From contig NC_060019.1 of the NCBI RefSeq assembly GCF_021134715.1, positions 8,122,001-8,186,000 of the forward strand: 64,000 nucleotides of DNA. The letters run 5' to 3'. Shown here piece after piece: positions 11,867 through 44,652 of this stretch; the first letter of the stretch is position 1, and each line of letters starts with the position of its first letter. The notes below the pieces were generated by a model, which saw only the letters and a list, made by a program, of their open reading frames with translations, was not told the DNA's origin and searched no databases. This DNA is from Daphnia pulex (lineage: Eukaryota; Arthropoda; Branchiopoda; Diplostraca; Daphniidae). The translations under genes were made by a program, and so were the position numbers.

Positions 11867-13954
11867 TGTGATACCTACACAGAATAAGATGTTCAAATAC
11901 CGTTCACCTTAAAATGTAACAGCCAATATATCTATCGTATTTCTACACTGCGTCTTCGAGATTATATTTGTTACATCAGTTTACTAGCCTATCTATGACA
12001 CATTCATAGGTGTGTCTCATCATGAATAAGAAATGTTGTCTACATTATGACGCTGATGTATTATAAGTTTACCGCCATTACTTACTAGTATATGTTTCTC
12101 ACAACAACTTTAAAGAAGGAACCACAAACAAATAAATACAATAACTTTTTTCAATCAAAAATCTTCTTTTTCTCAGCTGTCACTTGTAAAATGGCCGGAC
12201 AGTCACGAATCCGACATTGACAGTTCGAGTCAGAAACTTAGCCGATTAATTTATATTTAGTTTATTTACTGATTTTGATTTGAAATAAACCAACAATCCA
12301 ATAAATAAAAAGCTAATATAAATTATTTCAGTTATACAGTCAAGGTTCTTTTTAAAAAAATAGTTGACGCTGTAAAAATTAAAATTTACTGTAAAGGCGC
12401 CGAATGATGCAATTTCAAAAACACATTGGAAATGTTATTTTTTAACAAACACAACTTGACTGATAACAACAAATACATTGCACTAGATTGCATGAGACCG
12501 CTCGCATTATATCATGAAATGATGTTATGCATGAAAATGTATTGAAATTCAAATCATTTAAAATGAGCTCATTAAAATAATCAAAGCGTTGGCTGAAATC
12601 ATGTCATAAAGTAATTTCTCCACACATGCATTAAAAAGAAAATAAGCTTTCAAAATATTTAAAGAAAATGGAGTTTCAAAAACAACAGTATTGAAATGCC
12701 AATGTAATCCTGACAGATCGGGCTACGCCATAAACCGTAACAAGATAAAAAAATAAAAGCGAAGCCTTTTTGACGAGAAAGGCAACAACTCCGATAACTA
12801 TGTACACATACCAAAGTGAGTAAATTGGAAAAACAGATGTGCTGCTGCTGCCTGCTGCCTGGCCTGCTCACATGGCCAAACGAGAGGAAGTAACAACTGG
12901 CCCAGTAGATCCCAGGCATTCCTGACAAAAAAGAAATGAGCACTCTCGGGAAAGAAACGTTAAAGTTAAAGAGAAACACAAAAAAAACATTTATGGAATG
13001 CCTGGAACGCATTCTGATCACTTTTCTGTGATCAGCGATGGCGACTTTGATGCATCGGGACTTTTTTTAAAAAAAAGGGAAATATTTCGAAACTTTAACG
13101 AAGGGTGTAGTACACCGGCAAGTTCCCACCGCGTTATTGCGTATATAGACGAGAGAAGGGTGTATACATGTATATACTGGAGATGGTGGGAAATAAAGCT
13201 CTTCCGTTTGTCTCTGACATATCTTCTTCTTTCTCCCCCCATGTTTTTTTTTCGTTACTCGTTATTGGTCAAAGTCGTGCAGCATGACTTTTTTCTTTTC
13301 CTTTCGTCCCGTCTGCTGCTGGCAATGTTTTCAAATGCTTCGTATCATCAGCACACCGCCCAGGCCTTATTTCCCGACTAAAAATAAACGCAAAGGAAAA
13401 AAAAAGAAAGAAAAAAAAGGCGGATAGGCCTAAGGTATGTTTACATACGATATATAGCCTAACGCTGTACACACACAAGCCCACAACCCCTCTGCGCAAC
13501 ATTTACAGAGGCTGCGTGGGAGAAAAATCCCGGGCGCGCGTATACTGGCTAAGTCTATGCCTGGTTAATTACCTTCGCTTCAAAACATTCTCAAACGCCG
13601 GATCGCCCTTTTTCTCTCGTTATTCATTTGTCTTTTCCCTTTTTTGAGCATTGAATTTCACGCTCGGGAAAGACTAAAGAAAAAAACATCAATGAGGAAA
13701 TGCGCTCACGATCTTCTTTGATATTTATAGTGAAATTAATGGAAGTTTTGGCTGGCGCGCGTGTTAACCAGCCATTTCCCAATTTGTCCAACTGTTTTAT
13801 TTGAGCTCTTATTATTTATTTGGAGGCCAAAAATCAGCAATAAGGATAATGCCGAATAAACGAATCCCAGCAGTTTTGGTTTATTCTCACCAGAGAATAA
13901 TATCTACAACCGTGTCATACCAATGCAAATGAGGCGGAAGCGGAACACTTCCGG
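11867..13954. other. Dynein intermediate chain 5' region and head-to-head intergenic DNA
   Basis: A 5' UTR intron is visible on the minus strand. The acceptor is at 11875 (TGTGTAG before GTATCACAATGG), and a strong donor GTAAGT starts at 12085, so a non-coding first exon probably covers about 12240-12086. The rest, about 12.3-13.95 kb, is AT-rich then pyrimidine-rich and separates this gene from the divergent rolling-pebbles-like gene. I find no believable coding sequence in it. Confidence 0.4.
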
Positions 13955-14547
13955 TATATATAGAGAGCACCAGCAGTCCGTCTATATACAAGACGACACG
14001 GATAGAGAGGGAGAAGGAGGAAACTGTTGAGCGCTCGACTGGTTTCTATACGGAAGAAGAAGATTAGAAGAGACGAGGGAGAGAATGAAGCGAAAGAACT
14101 GATGAAATGTCGTCGGGGAATGCGGTCTGTTTCTTCTTCTTCTTCACCCCACCACCACCCCCATATTCTTCTTCTTCCTCCTCCACAGCCATCGTCGGAA
14201 ACATTTGAATGAATCTAAAGTTAGCCGGGGTTGTTTTAGTGACTTGTTCCCGTTTCCAGCCAACGACGCCCAGCAGCAGCAGCCAACAGTCGTCACGACG
14301 TCGCCGACCAGTCGGGTTGATCCTCCACCGCGTCAACCGTCGTCGTCGGCCCCGATGACTTTGCGTCATCCGTGCGCGGGGTGTGTGTTTTGCTTATGAC
14401 CGTGCATCAGTGACATATCGTGCCGCAAAGAACTCGATTATATCCCTCGAATTATATTTATCTATTCCAGCGACCAGAGATCGACTGTAGATCTTTGACG
14501 AACGAATCGCCCGCTTCTTGAGTGTTTGAATTCTATTTGGATTGTCG
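13955..14547 (+). promoter_or_regulatory. rols: Probable distal promoter and 5' non-coding exon of the rols/TANC gene
   Basis: A TATA-like TATATATA at 13955-13962 follows a palindrome with two ETS-type cores (CGGAAG and CTTCCG, about 13935-13953). About 560 bp downstream is a strong donor, TTGTCG/GTAAGT, with the intron starting at 14548. Reading from the donor upstream in the frame that exon 36649 would need gives a stop and no ATG, so this exon is non-coding if it belongs to the gene. The exon at 26283 has a good acceptor and would receive it. No transcript evidence is available; it could belong to another transcript. Confidence 0.35.
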
Positions 14548-17500
14548 GTAAGTTTTCCAGCAATTATTATCCAATCTAATCTGTTGCATGGATCTGTGTA
14601 CCCAATAACATTGAACCCCCTAAAAATAATTGTGGGAAATAATAACTGGTCAGGCGACTTTGTTATCGGCTATTCGGTTGCGGGAGCACGTGGACCTCCA
14701 ATTGAACTCGTGAGAGTTCCTCATCAGATGAACCGTCTTAGTTGGAATGCTACAACGATCGTTGCGTGATCAATTCCATGTTACGAATGTGACTATAAAT
14801 CAGTTGAAAATGGAGGACAGCAGCACCATATCAAAAAGTGAGGGCATACCCATTCATTTTTTCGGGTCCCGTGACTCACTCTCTTATATACATATCTCTT
14901 AAGCCCATTGCACCACGCCCAAAAGGTCGGCTCCCAGCAAAAGTCTTTGGGGAAACAATTCCACATTCGTCTACATAAGAACCTGGAGCCTCTCAGTTCG
15001 TACGGTACATTTGTTGCTCTGCTGGGTTGCAGCACACAGTGTGCGTGAAATGGTTGGTAGAACTCGCTAGATGTCGTGACCGTGGCGCTTCGTAAATCAC
15101 GCCCGCCAAGCACCGCCCGCGACGTCTTTATGGCCTTTGGGTTAGTTGTCGAGGGGTTATATGCATGCAGCCAGCCATACACGCAGTCGAGCGTGCTCGT
15201 GGTGGGACCTCGCCAATTAAGCGTGAAAACCAAATGAATAGTCGGGCCCATCACACACAGCAACAGCACACACAGCACACATCTGCTGAACGACATGATT
15301 TATCACCTCGCACAAGAGTTGCTGCTGCAGGGTCTCTGTTGCACATGCCAGCCTAATATTGCGTGTGTTATGTTGCCCAGCAGTATCTTATACCTGCAAC
15401 TGTCAGTCACGTCGCCGCGGGATTATATTATTACATCAGATTTATCTATTTTCTCTCCATGTTTTTCTATTTGAAATTATTCACGAAATAAAAATAGGAG
15501 GACAAGAATTTGGCCTGCGCAATTTTTTAGTTTTTGCGTAATATACATATACGCCGGCTTCGTTCAATGATGGATGGGCAGCGGCAGCACAAACCAATCC
15601 GACCGCATATATCCGATTTGGTTCTTTATAGTATCTAACCCACCGCGTCTGCTATATATTACATATAAGATGTGAGCTTGCCAGATGCTGTGTTTTATGG
15701 CGTCTATAGTCTATCCACGCACAGCAGCAGCAGCAGCCATAGCGACACAATGTCACGTGAGAAATATATGCGAGCGAGTGTATGCCATGCCCTTATTGTG
15801 TACACAGCACAGCGGGAATGTGTGTCTAAAAATGGACGGGAATTTTTTAAGGGGCGCAAGTGAGCGCGCTTTTTTGACCAGTAGTGACGAAAGCCATCTT
15901 TGAAAACCGTCCAGCACCACCAGCACTATACGAGTACGAGACTAACGATAAGTGCTGCTCGGATATACCATTTGTCCATCCACCCCCCATCGTGACTCAC
16001 GAATCAAATAAGGGTATAGTATACATCGGATATAGCGGAATGAAGACCAACCGAATTTTGTTTTCCCTGGTTCAAATAAAATTAAAGTCAATAATTTAAA
16101 TTTTCGAAAGAGAAATCTGCCATAAATAGTCATTAGATCGTCTTTTGATGTCACTTTTCTTTCTTCTTTTGGGAACCTTCGTGTGTGTGTGATGTGATGT
16201 TGCGCCGTTGTGGGCGTTTGATGGCTGGGCGGGCGGGCGGCGTGACTTTCATCTTCTCCGGATGGATGAAGCTTGACCAATTAGCGCGCGAGCGGGCCAT
16301 GTCTAGTATAGGTATATAACTGCAGTCTATACAAAGTCGTGTCGGCGCGCACAATCACGCAGCTGTTGTATGTATAGAAGGAGGATATATCAGTGGCGCG
16401 GGAAAAAGAAAAAGAAAAAATGAAACGCACTGCTGCTGGTTCAAACAAGAAATGTGAAATTGCGCCGCGCGGTCGGATTGAGAGTTGATGACGGGCAGCT
16501 CATCCGTGAAACGAAAAGGAGCGCGTCTCTCTCTTATATTATATCGATCACGGCCATCTTCTCTGCTGTTATACAAGAGAGCGGCAAAGCGACTTTGTGT
16601 GTGAGCCCTAGACACTTTTTTGTGTGTGTATTTTATTTGGTTGTTTCTCATTTTCTTTTGTTTTCTGGTTTCTGCTCTCCAGTGAACCTCATCCAATAAT
16701 CCGACCTCACGACGAGAGGATAACGAACGAACGGTGCAACAACCGCGCGTCTTATTTCCCTTATTGTTAGACACAGACTAGTTCTTCTACTATATTATAT
16801 TCCCGCGCTGCTCCTTGTGTTAAAATGTGAACTCACGGCCGTCCCTCTGCCGGGCCCAGGAGGCAGTTGAGCCAAAGTTGCTCCTATATAGACAATAGAC
16901 TCCCGGTGATAATCAAACGGAGGGGACGCCCACCAATCGAGTCCTAGAATCTGTGGGACTATTTGGGCTCTCTTCGGCAGCCATCTCAGCGACACACATC
17001 GTGAGTGGCTGCTGCTGTTTTGTTGGTCGCTGCTGCGCAATCGGTTACCTACAGAATGAGTCATGATGGAAACCGGTTCGGCGGTTCGCCTTGAAAGGAA
17101 TAGAGCTCTATAACAGAACAGAACAGCGCCGACGTCCTTTTTCAGTTCTTCTGTGTCTCCTTCGTTCACTTCTTCTTCTTCTTTTTTGGGGGGAGAATAA
17201 GAAAACGACGAGACATATTATTTCTCTTTTCTTTATTCTCTTTTGGTTGCTGATCGGGAGAGAGAGTGGCCCAGAGTATTTCCATGTGCTGGGCTTTAAT
17301 TATCTCAAACGAAAGGGAAAAGAATAAGAAAGAAAAAAGAAAAACGTCTAACTGACAGGTCGACGTGAGATTGACAGAGACGAATTTTGTGTGTGCTGTG
17401 TGTACGTCTTTTTCCCTCGACCATATCATCCGAAAAGGAATCAGAAAGAGAAACGTCCGTTAGATATGACCGCAGCAGCACGGCGGTGCAAAAAGTCTCC

Positions 17501-20500
17501 TCAAAAGACAAACAAAAAAGAAAGAAACTAATATGCAATATCGATTGCTGACCGTGACTTCTATTATATAGCCGAGGAGAAAAAGAAACTAAAGAATAAC
17601 GCGCTGTAAACGGATAGGCCCGATGGGTATATATAAATGGAAAACAATTTTCTCTTATACAAGAAATAATCTGCGTGTGCAGCCATTTTTGATACATTGT
17701 GCTGGCAGGTGGCTAACGAGGTGTGTGCTGGTGCCATCCCACCAACCGCCAACGAATCGGCCACACCCCGCGCGTTGGATGAAATTCTAGACATTCCAGA
17801 TTGACGGGTAAATCAACTGCGCTTCACCAAATCGCCAGCAAATTTATACCTTTTTTTGCTCTCTGCGCTGTTGACTTGTGTATGAGATGTAATCGTCTAT
17901 CCATCTATCCGTTTGATTTTTCTCACGGCACCAAGATGGATGGAAAATGAACACAGAGTTTGTCTAAATTCCCTACATAGGAAAAAGTCGAGTGGTGAAA
18001 CCGGAGCCGATAATCGGATACGGATAATCAGGTGCGCACTATAATATAATATTCAAGTTCTCCAATCGCAAAAAAGGAAATTGGAGATTATCTCTCTGCT
18101 CGTCTGGTGCTGGTGCTGGGAAATAAGAAAATGAGCTGTAATAAGCTCAATATATACTATTAGATTGCCGACAGGAGGGTCATCGCTATATATATAAATA
18201 ATGTCGGCCCATTTCAAAGTTGCTCATGACCATTCATCACGCCAGTTTGGATAGGCGCAGATCAAACTCTAAAGAGGAACAGGGGGGAGTCGCTCAGCCT
18301 TGGTGATGGATAGAAAGGAGGGGGGTCCTTTTGATATATGTTGTATTATATTACTGCGTGGCTGAAAATGAAATATTACGTAACATCAGGAGGATTGATA
18401 ATTTATAAAAGGTAGCCCAGCACAACATGTATATAATAAAATGTATTTTAGAAAGGGGAAAACTCTAGCTCCAGGTGATGTGACATTTTCGCGGTCCAGC
18501 GACTCCAGCTCACGGGTGAGTCATCGTGAAGGTGTTTCACGTCCAGTTCTCACACATACACCGAGGTCAGCAGCAGCAGCAGCTCGGGATGTGTATACAT
18601 TCAAAAACGTTCATTATATAGAAATAATAAAATACGAGAGCAAGCCAGTTTTTTTGTTTGTCTATTTTATATCGAATAAATATTATAAAAAAGAGATTCG
18701 GGAAGGAAGAAGAAGAAAAACCAGCTCAACTGGATCGAGCCAGCACATTTGACGTTCTCTTTGACATATAAAAATATAATATACACGTCCACCATTTTAT
18801 ATAAACGAGAAAATTCTCAACTGCTGGACTGTAAGTTTGTCTTGTTCTTCTTCTTTTTTCTGCCCCCGTATATTTTTTGTATAGCGTCGCCATCCGCGCA
18901 GGTGTTCCGGTTAGGGGAGAGAGTCTTTTTGGTTGTTGGTTGAATGAAGCCATTCAAACGCGACTATATTTTATTTTTTTGGTTCTCCCTTTTGTTTTCT
19001 TGTATATATACGGAAGGAGAGAAATGGACGACGCCATATATATATACAATAAGAAACTAAATATCTGATGGTCCATTGGTGATGACCGAATATAATCAAA
19101 GAATATTCATTTATTCTTCCACAGTCACACAACAAATAACATAGACAAGAGAAGATGGGAAGAATTCATACGAGTCATAAAAGTTGGCATCGGTTGAGAC
19201 TGGCCACTATTTCAAGAAATGAATATTAGATACAAAAACAACCGTTTCTCTCTGGTGGTGGTGGTGGCATTTCATGTGGATACACAGACGAGGCCGACAT
19301 CAGCCCAGCAGCGCGCGTTCCAGCACAACCTTATATCCAAAATAAGCGAAAAAAGGAGGAGTTGCTCCTCTTAAGTGATTGGGTCTGAATGGGTTGGCAG
19401 GTAGCCGACAATTGCCCTTTTTTTTCCCCTATAGTAATAGTATAGTGTCGGTTCGCCAACTTTGATATAAATTCCCCAACTCTCCAGATTCTTTTGCTGG
19501 ACAAGATTTTTTTTTTACGATCACAGCAGCACACAGCCAGCGCGCGGCTATGATTCTCTCTCTCTTTATATTTTCCCTGTGAATTTATACTCGGCTATAT
19601 ATTGACTAGAATTTTTCTTGTCTCTTTTTTTTTCCCTGTGTGACCTCAATGAACCGCCCGTCTCGGCAATCTGTCCGTTTTTTTTTCCTTATCTCACTCC
19701 CCACATCTCTACACATCCATGAAACACACACACACCAGCATGCAGCAGTGTCCGTTATATACCTTTTTCTCTTATATTTTTCCTTATAGATGTATACGTG
19801 TTTGGCCTTTTTCTCACCGTAAAAATAATTTTATTATCATTTCCTTTTTCGCAAATATTTGAAAAAAAAATACTGCTGTGTGTAGGCTATTTACAACTAT
19901 TTCTTTTTTTCTTGTTTATACTTTTAGAGGGGATAGAACAAATTGGACGCGGTGTGTGTAAGAGATATATATACAAAAGGGAATTCCTTTTTCTTTGGCA
20001 GGAGTTAAAGTTTTCCTATGATACTTGTCCTATACAACTTGTTGGGAATGTTTGGCATTTGATTATTATTTAGATATACGCGGCGTGTTGTATAACGTGT
20101 ATGAAATACTCGTCCGAAAAAAGGGTCAAACGTACTCAAAAGAAAAAGATAACTTTTCTCCTGCTGGTGTTTGTTGTGTGTGTTTTATTATTATTTTTCT
20201 GGGTTGAAGACGAGCGTCTTGTTTTCTCCCATTTTCCCTTTTGTTTGACTTGCAAAGTAGGTCGGGTGGTTGGGGGGGGGATATGGTCGCCAGTCACGCG
20301 GGAGTTTTGTATATGTAGCTGGGAAGGCGTACACCATCATCTCCCATTGGCGCACAACAACAACCAAAACGGGGGAGATAATATAGAAATAAAAATAAAA
20401 CAGGAGGAGAAATGAATAAAAAAGATGCCATCAAAATGGCTGTATATAGTAGCCTATTACGTCCATGTCGTCGTACCTATACTCACACAACATTTATCTG

Positions 20501-23500
20501 TCCCTTTTCTATATTCTATCTAGATGCGAAAAGATCGTGCGAGTTGGTCTCTCGTTCGGCTCTCGATCGTACCTCACTGCTCCCATGTATCCCTCTCTCT
20601 CGCTGCTCGGTAACCTGACTCTCCCGCCATTTGTTGTCGTGTGTGCACCACAGCACGATGACCAAATATCGCTGTCCAAATGGCCTCCCTCCTTCTCTAT
20701 ACGTTTATTTAGTTAAGCGAAAGAGAGAGAGAGAGTGCAACCCTTGTATTTTTCAGAAGGTCTTGACACGCGTGTAAAAGTTGTGTGCTGCTGCGCGCGC
20801 CCGTTTCGGGACAAATTTGGTCATCTCCGCTCGGCAGGTTCTTTTTTCTTTATTCTTGTGTTGGGGCCAGCAGCACTTGATTTGGTCGGGTCTTCTCGCC
20901 GGACAGACTGGACTGGACTATAAGGCGAGGCAAATTCAAAAAAGAAAAAGATAAGAGAGACGAAACAAAAAACAACGTTTGAACAATAGAAGAAAAGATT
21001 TCAGAAAATCAAATAGAAAACAATCGACAACCAAGGAAAAATAAAGAAAAATAAAAACCCCCACAAGGTGTTGAGAAAAGTGACGGACCGGATGATCATG
21101 ACGTCATTTCTTATACACATCCGATGATGATGATGATGATTTTCTCTCGTCTATTCATCGGTAATTCTTTCTTCTCCTCTTTTTTCCATAGCTCCATCTT
21201 CATCTTCACCTTTTTGTGTGGGGGCCTCTGCAGGTTTTTCGGCTGCCAGCGCCCTGGGGGGGACTATAGTCGCTCATTTGAAATTCATGAATGGTTGATT
21301 TTTTTCTGATTTTTTCGGGTCTCGCGATTGATTCCCACAGCTTAGCCTTATACACACACACGGACGCTATAATACTCACAGCATTTGAAAAAACGTCTAG
21401 ATGTCCGTTCAGATTTGAAAAATCCTTTGGCAGCGGCACTGCTGAGCGCGTCGGATTTGAACGTCTAATATAAATATCAAAAGGATCGAGCCATCATCAG
21501 ATAGGCGAAGATGAAAGTGATAAACTTCACTGATATGATGGGCCACAATCGACGCTGAAGTTGATGGAGCGTTGCCGCAAGGATCTTTCCTCTTACCTAT
21601 TCCCAGCAGCAGGAAAACGGAAAGGCAAAATGTTCAACCGCGTCACCCGCCGAGCGTTGAATCACTTGGCAGCCCGTGAAAAACGCAAAGTGCTGCTGCC
21701 CGTATGACTATGATATCTCACACGATTAGAACTATACGTATATAATAGTTATATAGTGTGTGTGTGTGCTGTCTTCCATCTCGCGCCTTTAGCTGATGGA
21801 ACGAGCTGCAACCATTTTACATGTACCGTTCATCTCTCCTATTATATAATAACCGGCCATCTTTTTTTTAAGTCTGGTCAGAGTCTTTCTATTCATATTT
21901 CTTTTGGCTTGTAAATATATACCGTGACAAGGTGGAATTCTTCTTCTTCTTTGCATGGGACGCTATAGCAGATGTGTGTGTGTGCTGCTCACGCCAGGTG
22001 AATGCTGTGAGTGCTGTTTGTTCCGCGTGTGATTGCGGGGTTTTCACATAGAATCTATCCCGCGAGCTCTGGTAATGTGAGCGCCGGTCATTTATTCTCT
22101 CACCGTTCCCGCCTCTCTCTATCTATTCTCTCTCCCGAGCGTTTTGTATCTTTTTATACATGTTGATGACGCTAATGGTGATCATCATCATTACACCACA
22201 GTCATCAGGAGTCATTCGCTCGGCAAAAAAGAATAGAATAGACGTTATTATTACATAACGAATGGGCAAAGGGCAACAAAACGCGCTAGACGTTTTTCGC
22301 ACTTTTCTTTTCTTATCGTTTACAACCAGCGGAAAGAATAAATCAAAGAAACAAATCATCGAGAAGAAGTTGAAGATATATGTAACTTCCATAAAAAGAA
22401 GTTTTTCGCTTGATGACGAGAGTGAAACTGCTACAGCTGACGTGAGAGATGACGCGGTGGAGAGAGAGAAAAGTCTTTTTGGGTGTGGCCAAAATAGCGA
22501 CTGTATATAGCTTGCTATAGTTTATTATTCTTCCGCCTGATTATTAATTCTGCCGCTCACAACAGACGCGGCTCTCATCCATCCCGATAGAACCAAAAAA
22601 TAATATTGGGATAGAAAAAATCTGTATAGAAAAAGGGCGTCTCGGCTAAGTTTTGGTGAGCCTCCAGTTCAAAATCTGACAACATGTGTAAAAGCCAGGG
22701 CCTTATTCTCTCCTGTCTCCACTGATAAAGAATAAAATCAATAACACTGTGTATGATGCATCTAGATTTCAGAAAGCCCAAAATGTCTAACAGGCGTATA
22801 TAGGAGTTTATCGTGATATCGACGAGCCCCAATATATCAGATATTTCTATACGCGGTCCCCGGTCTGTGTTATCCTCTAAATATCTGTTATTATTACACA
22901 CAAGTGGGAGAAAAAAAGAACAAAAAAAAAGCTTGGTTGTACACGAGAGGTGTGTGTAACGTTCGTGTAAAGAAATGGGATGATTAGAAATGGAAAAGAA
23001 ATGTATGTGTATTCTATATATGATGGCGCCACCATATTAGATGCAACTGGAAATATCCGAGATAAGAGCACTGGAACGGAAAGAAACTCTGTACAACATT
23101 ACAAAGTGAGATAACGGGTACGTGGTGGTGGCGTTCGTGAATGAACATTTTTTGTGTGTCTGTTGGTTTTCGTGAATCCGGTTGTTGTTGGCGAAAGGGT
23201 TGATGATGGCGATCTAATGAATCGACGCTTCACTCTATTATAGAGAGACCCACACAACTTATATGCAACTGGGTCGGAATACATTAATATACGGCGACAA
23301 AATGCACACACATATCAGGAAAAGAAATAATAATAATATAGAATATCGTGTTCTTTTATTTCTATAAAACTTTTTTTTGGGGGGGATTATTACATATGAC
23401 GGGAGAAACGATCCCGCCGGTCGACGTCCGATTTGACGAGACGATTGTATTGTTATAGACGTTGGAAACATGTGAATAACCCGCGTTCAATTAGAAACGA

Positions 23501-26282
23501 AAAGTCGTCGTCTTATATCAAACTGGTTTTTTCTTTTTTCCCGTTTATAATCTTTGGCTGTGCTGGACTCGTTTTTTTCTTTCCCCTTCCTTCTTATATT
23601 ATATTCCCCACATTATCTGTCGCTGCTAACGGACTTGTTGATTTGAAATCCCATTCCGTCCGCACGTCATGCGTGTGTGTTTAGACGTGGCTGGGGCTCG
23701 GGAAAAGTAAAAAAATAAAAAATAACAAAAATCGGGACCGACTCTTACCGCCGGCCCGACTTTCCCGTCTCTCGATCTCCTTGTCAACCGCCAGATTTCC
23801 ATTTTCTGATATTTCATAACGTAAATGCTATGGGATGTATATAATAGTACCAGTTATGTGTGTGTGTGTGTGTGTATGTGAGCTACAGGACTAAAGTATA
23901 AGAAGTGGATATCTCATCATTTTACAGACAAATAAAATTTGGAATTATTTTTTCTTCTGCTGCCGGCCCAACGTGTACGTATTTTCTTCATAAAGGCCGC
24001 CCGTTTTCTCCCAAGCAGCATGTTTGATCGCTTGATTATACTTGTCATGGCCGGCAGGGCGGCATTTAGAAGATAATCCCCCCATGCCCACAAGGTGAAT
24101 TTCCTATATCTATCTACATACACATGCAGCTGGGCGGAGGAGGATCTATAGGGAAGAGGTCCGTCCTGATGCTGGGGCTCTTTTGGTCCGTCCAACAAAG
24201 AGTCAGAAAGGACGGACGGACGGTGCTGTGTGACGGAAAGAAGGTATATAATGCATCGTGTGAAACAATCTGGCCCGCCGCTCACGGCCGTCCGTACATA
24301 CATCGCGCCAAGATGACGCACCACTTCTTCTTCTTCCTCCACCCACCTTGTCCGCCCACTTTCCTCCCACCTTCCCCAAAGGATTTGACGTCACGCGATA
24401 TTTGCACAACTCAATTCATCCATGTTTTTTTCTTCTTCTGTACTATACTAAACCCCAAAAAATTAGACCCTGGCCAGCAGCGATCAATTCGACACGAGTG
24501 CCAAGGTGGAGCGCAAAAATGTTTGACACGCCAATTATTAATAAATGCTGTAATCTCGTTCGTGATGCTGCAGTTGAGATTTATAAACGAAAAGGAGTGC
24601 CGGCCATTGGTATCTATAAATCAAAAATCTTCTGTCGATGATTTATTTAAAACAAGAAATAGAATAAGAAAATTGAACGTTTTAAAAGTTACATTATATT
24701 TGGCCCTCCCGAAATGTTTCAACTTGTATATTTCGGGAGCGGCCGGTATTTTTTTGTGTGTGTTTTATTTGCGTTACGTTGCTGGCGCAAAGGCCGTGCT
24801 CAAGTGGCTGCTGTGCCGTATCACGAACGATCGCCGGGCCCTGCTGCTGCTGTGTGTATGCCCGCGCATATTTAGCCGACCGAGCGGCCGAGAGTCAAGA
24901 AGCACATTCTGACATGAAACATTGACATGAAACATGGAACAAACAGGCTCGTGCTGTCGTCCTTTTGTGTGTTGCCTTTTGAGGTTGTTGTTGTTGTTGT
25001 TGGACTCTTGAATCAATGGCAGCGGCCGCCCAATATAGGATACCCAGGGACCCTGGGCCTTCCATCTTTTTTCTTTCCTGGGCTCGTGATTTCTTTTTCT
25101 TTCTTTTGCTAAGGTTTCCATTTCCGATACGTTGGAAGTTTCGTCCATTTGGATTTGATTTACTGCCGTTGTTGTTTGATTTCGCTGTTGTTGTTGTTGT
25201 TGTAGGGAAGAGGAGAGGCTTGGAAGGGCGCAGCCAAACCCCGCCCGGGGCCATGTGGGACTGTCAGTTTTTGTTTAAAGAAAAAATGGAAAATAATCAC
25301 AGCTCACAGGCAGAATATGCATTTATTTAAAAAAGAGTAGAGAAAAAAAGAATTAAATTCTACATGAGGGGAGGAGATTTTCGAATTTCATTTCTTTTCC
25401 CCCCGCCATCTTATTCCTCTGAGAGAAGAGAAAAAGGTCTCAGCAGGGTTCTCTGGTCACTTTTGCTTTGGAAAAACAAAATGGCGGATAGACCTAAAAG
25501 TCGTAAGGGGGGAAGGGAGAGAAAAAACCCCAAATCAAAAAATAAAAGAGGGAGAGAAAGAAAAAGGAGGAGGTGGCAGCCGGTGGGAGGTGCTATAGTG
25601 TCAAAAAGGGCCGTCTGCTGGTTCACGCTGAGTCAGTTCAGCTCGATCGAGTCCGAGGCAACACGTGTCCAAGTGCGGCTCTCTCCCCCAAACAATTTTT
25701 GTTCTTTTCTTATCAAGTGCCTCGTGTTGCTTCAGGTGGAACTTATTACTAGTGATTCCGCCACGTGCAAATTAACTTTTTGATCGAAATTAATGTACAG
25801 CCGTTTCAAACATTCTTGTGTGTAATTTCTGGATAAATTTTTCCACCGGTTGTTGTTTGGGCAACATTCGTCTGCAACTGGAATTTCGCACAATCCATCA
25901 TCGGTGCTGGCGCCCCCGTCTCACGCTCTTTGGGAAAGTTTGACGCTCAATTGACTTTTACAACGCCGTTCAATCACTAAAGAAGAAAGAAAAAATCTAG
26001 TTGCCCGTCAAAATATCTCTCCAACCTAAATATTATATGTATTGAATTGAATCAAACAACACGATCGAGTGGCCAGCCGCCCGCCATGATGGCACCAGCA
26101 GCAGCGAGAGGGCAAAGTGCTTTGGTTTATTATTGCCATCGCATTATATAACAAGAAAACAGAAAAAAAAATTCCTCGAGTGAAATTGGATCGGTGAAAT
26201 TCTAAACAGGAGCCGGCCAAAGTGATAATCAGATCATCAAGTTGATTCCATCCCGACTGTGGGGGGGTTTACATTTCTTCAG
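14548..26282 (+). other. rols: Putative 11.7-kb first intron of the rols/TANC gene
   Basis: No exon that I can support. The sequence is rich in pyrimidine/purine runs, TATATA/CTATAT stretches and simple repeats, for example (TG)n at 23857-23875 and TTG repeats near 24980 and 25190. Many open frames exist but have biased, low-complexity translations and no homology I recognise. The size is exceptional beside the 60-100 nt introns of the same gene, so enhancers are likely. E-box-like CACGTG occurs twice near 25660-25765. Confidence 0.4.
23857..23875 (+). repeat. TG dinucleotide microsatellite
   Basis: About nine TG units in the first rols intron; one of many simple repeats in that intron. Confidence 0.85.
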
Positions 26283-26314
26283 ATTGTCGTCGTCGTCGAA
26301 TTAAGTAATAGAAA

Positions 26315-44265
<17,951 letters not shown>

Positions 44266-44652
44266 CCCCCTTTGCTGGGCACCACTGTTCGTTTGACCGT
44301 GCCTCTAGTGAAATAATTGTTAAAATATTTAGTTCAATGTAATTTTCGTCTTTTAACTTACCGTAAGTCTTGCAATTGGCGTGTTTCGTTCTTCCGAGAT
44401 AATTTGTTTTTTTTTTCATCCGCTTTGGCGTCGGATCAAATTCTCAGTAGACGTCTCATAACTGAAATTCAATTCATTTCTATCAATTTTAGAACCAGCT
44501 CTTGATGATTATTAACTTATTGGCGATTCAATCAAATAATGACATTTGTAAAAGGTATCTTCTATTAAAAAAGCGTGACGGTTTATAGAAACAAAATGTT
44601 TTCACTAAGTGACATGTAAAAGAAATAAATGAAATCTATAGAACTGAGTAGA
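44266..44652 (+). other. rols: 3' UTR of the rols gene
   Basis: AT-rich sequence after the TAA at 44263-44265, with AATAAA at 44624-44629. No other gene is visible before the next possible start at 44653. Confidence 0.5.

Noticed and set aside
24124-24912. A 262-codon open frame, the longest in the first rols intron.
   Set aside because: Composition follows the surrounding simple sequence, with no recognisable motif and opposing frames of similar length; treated as chance.
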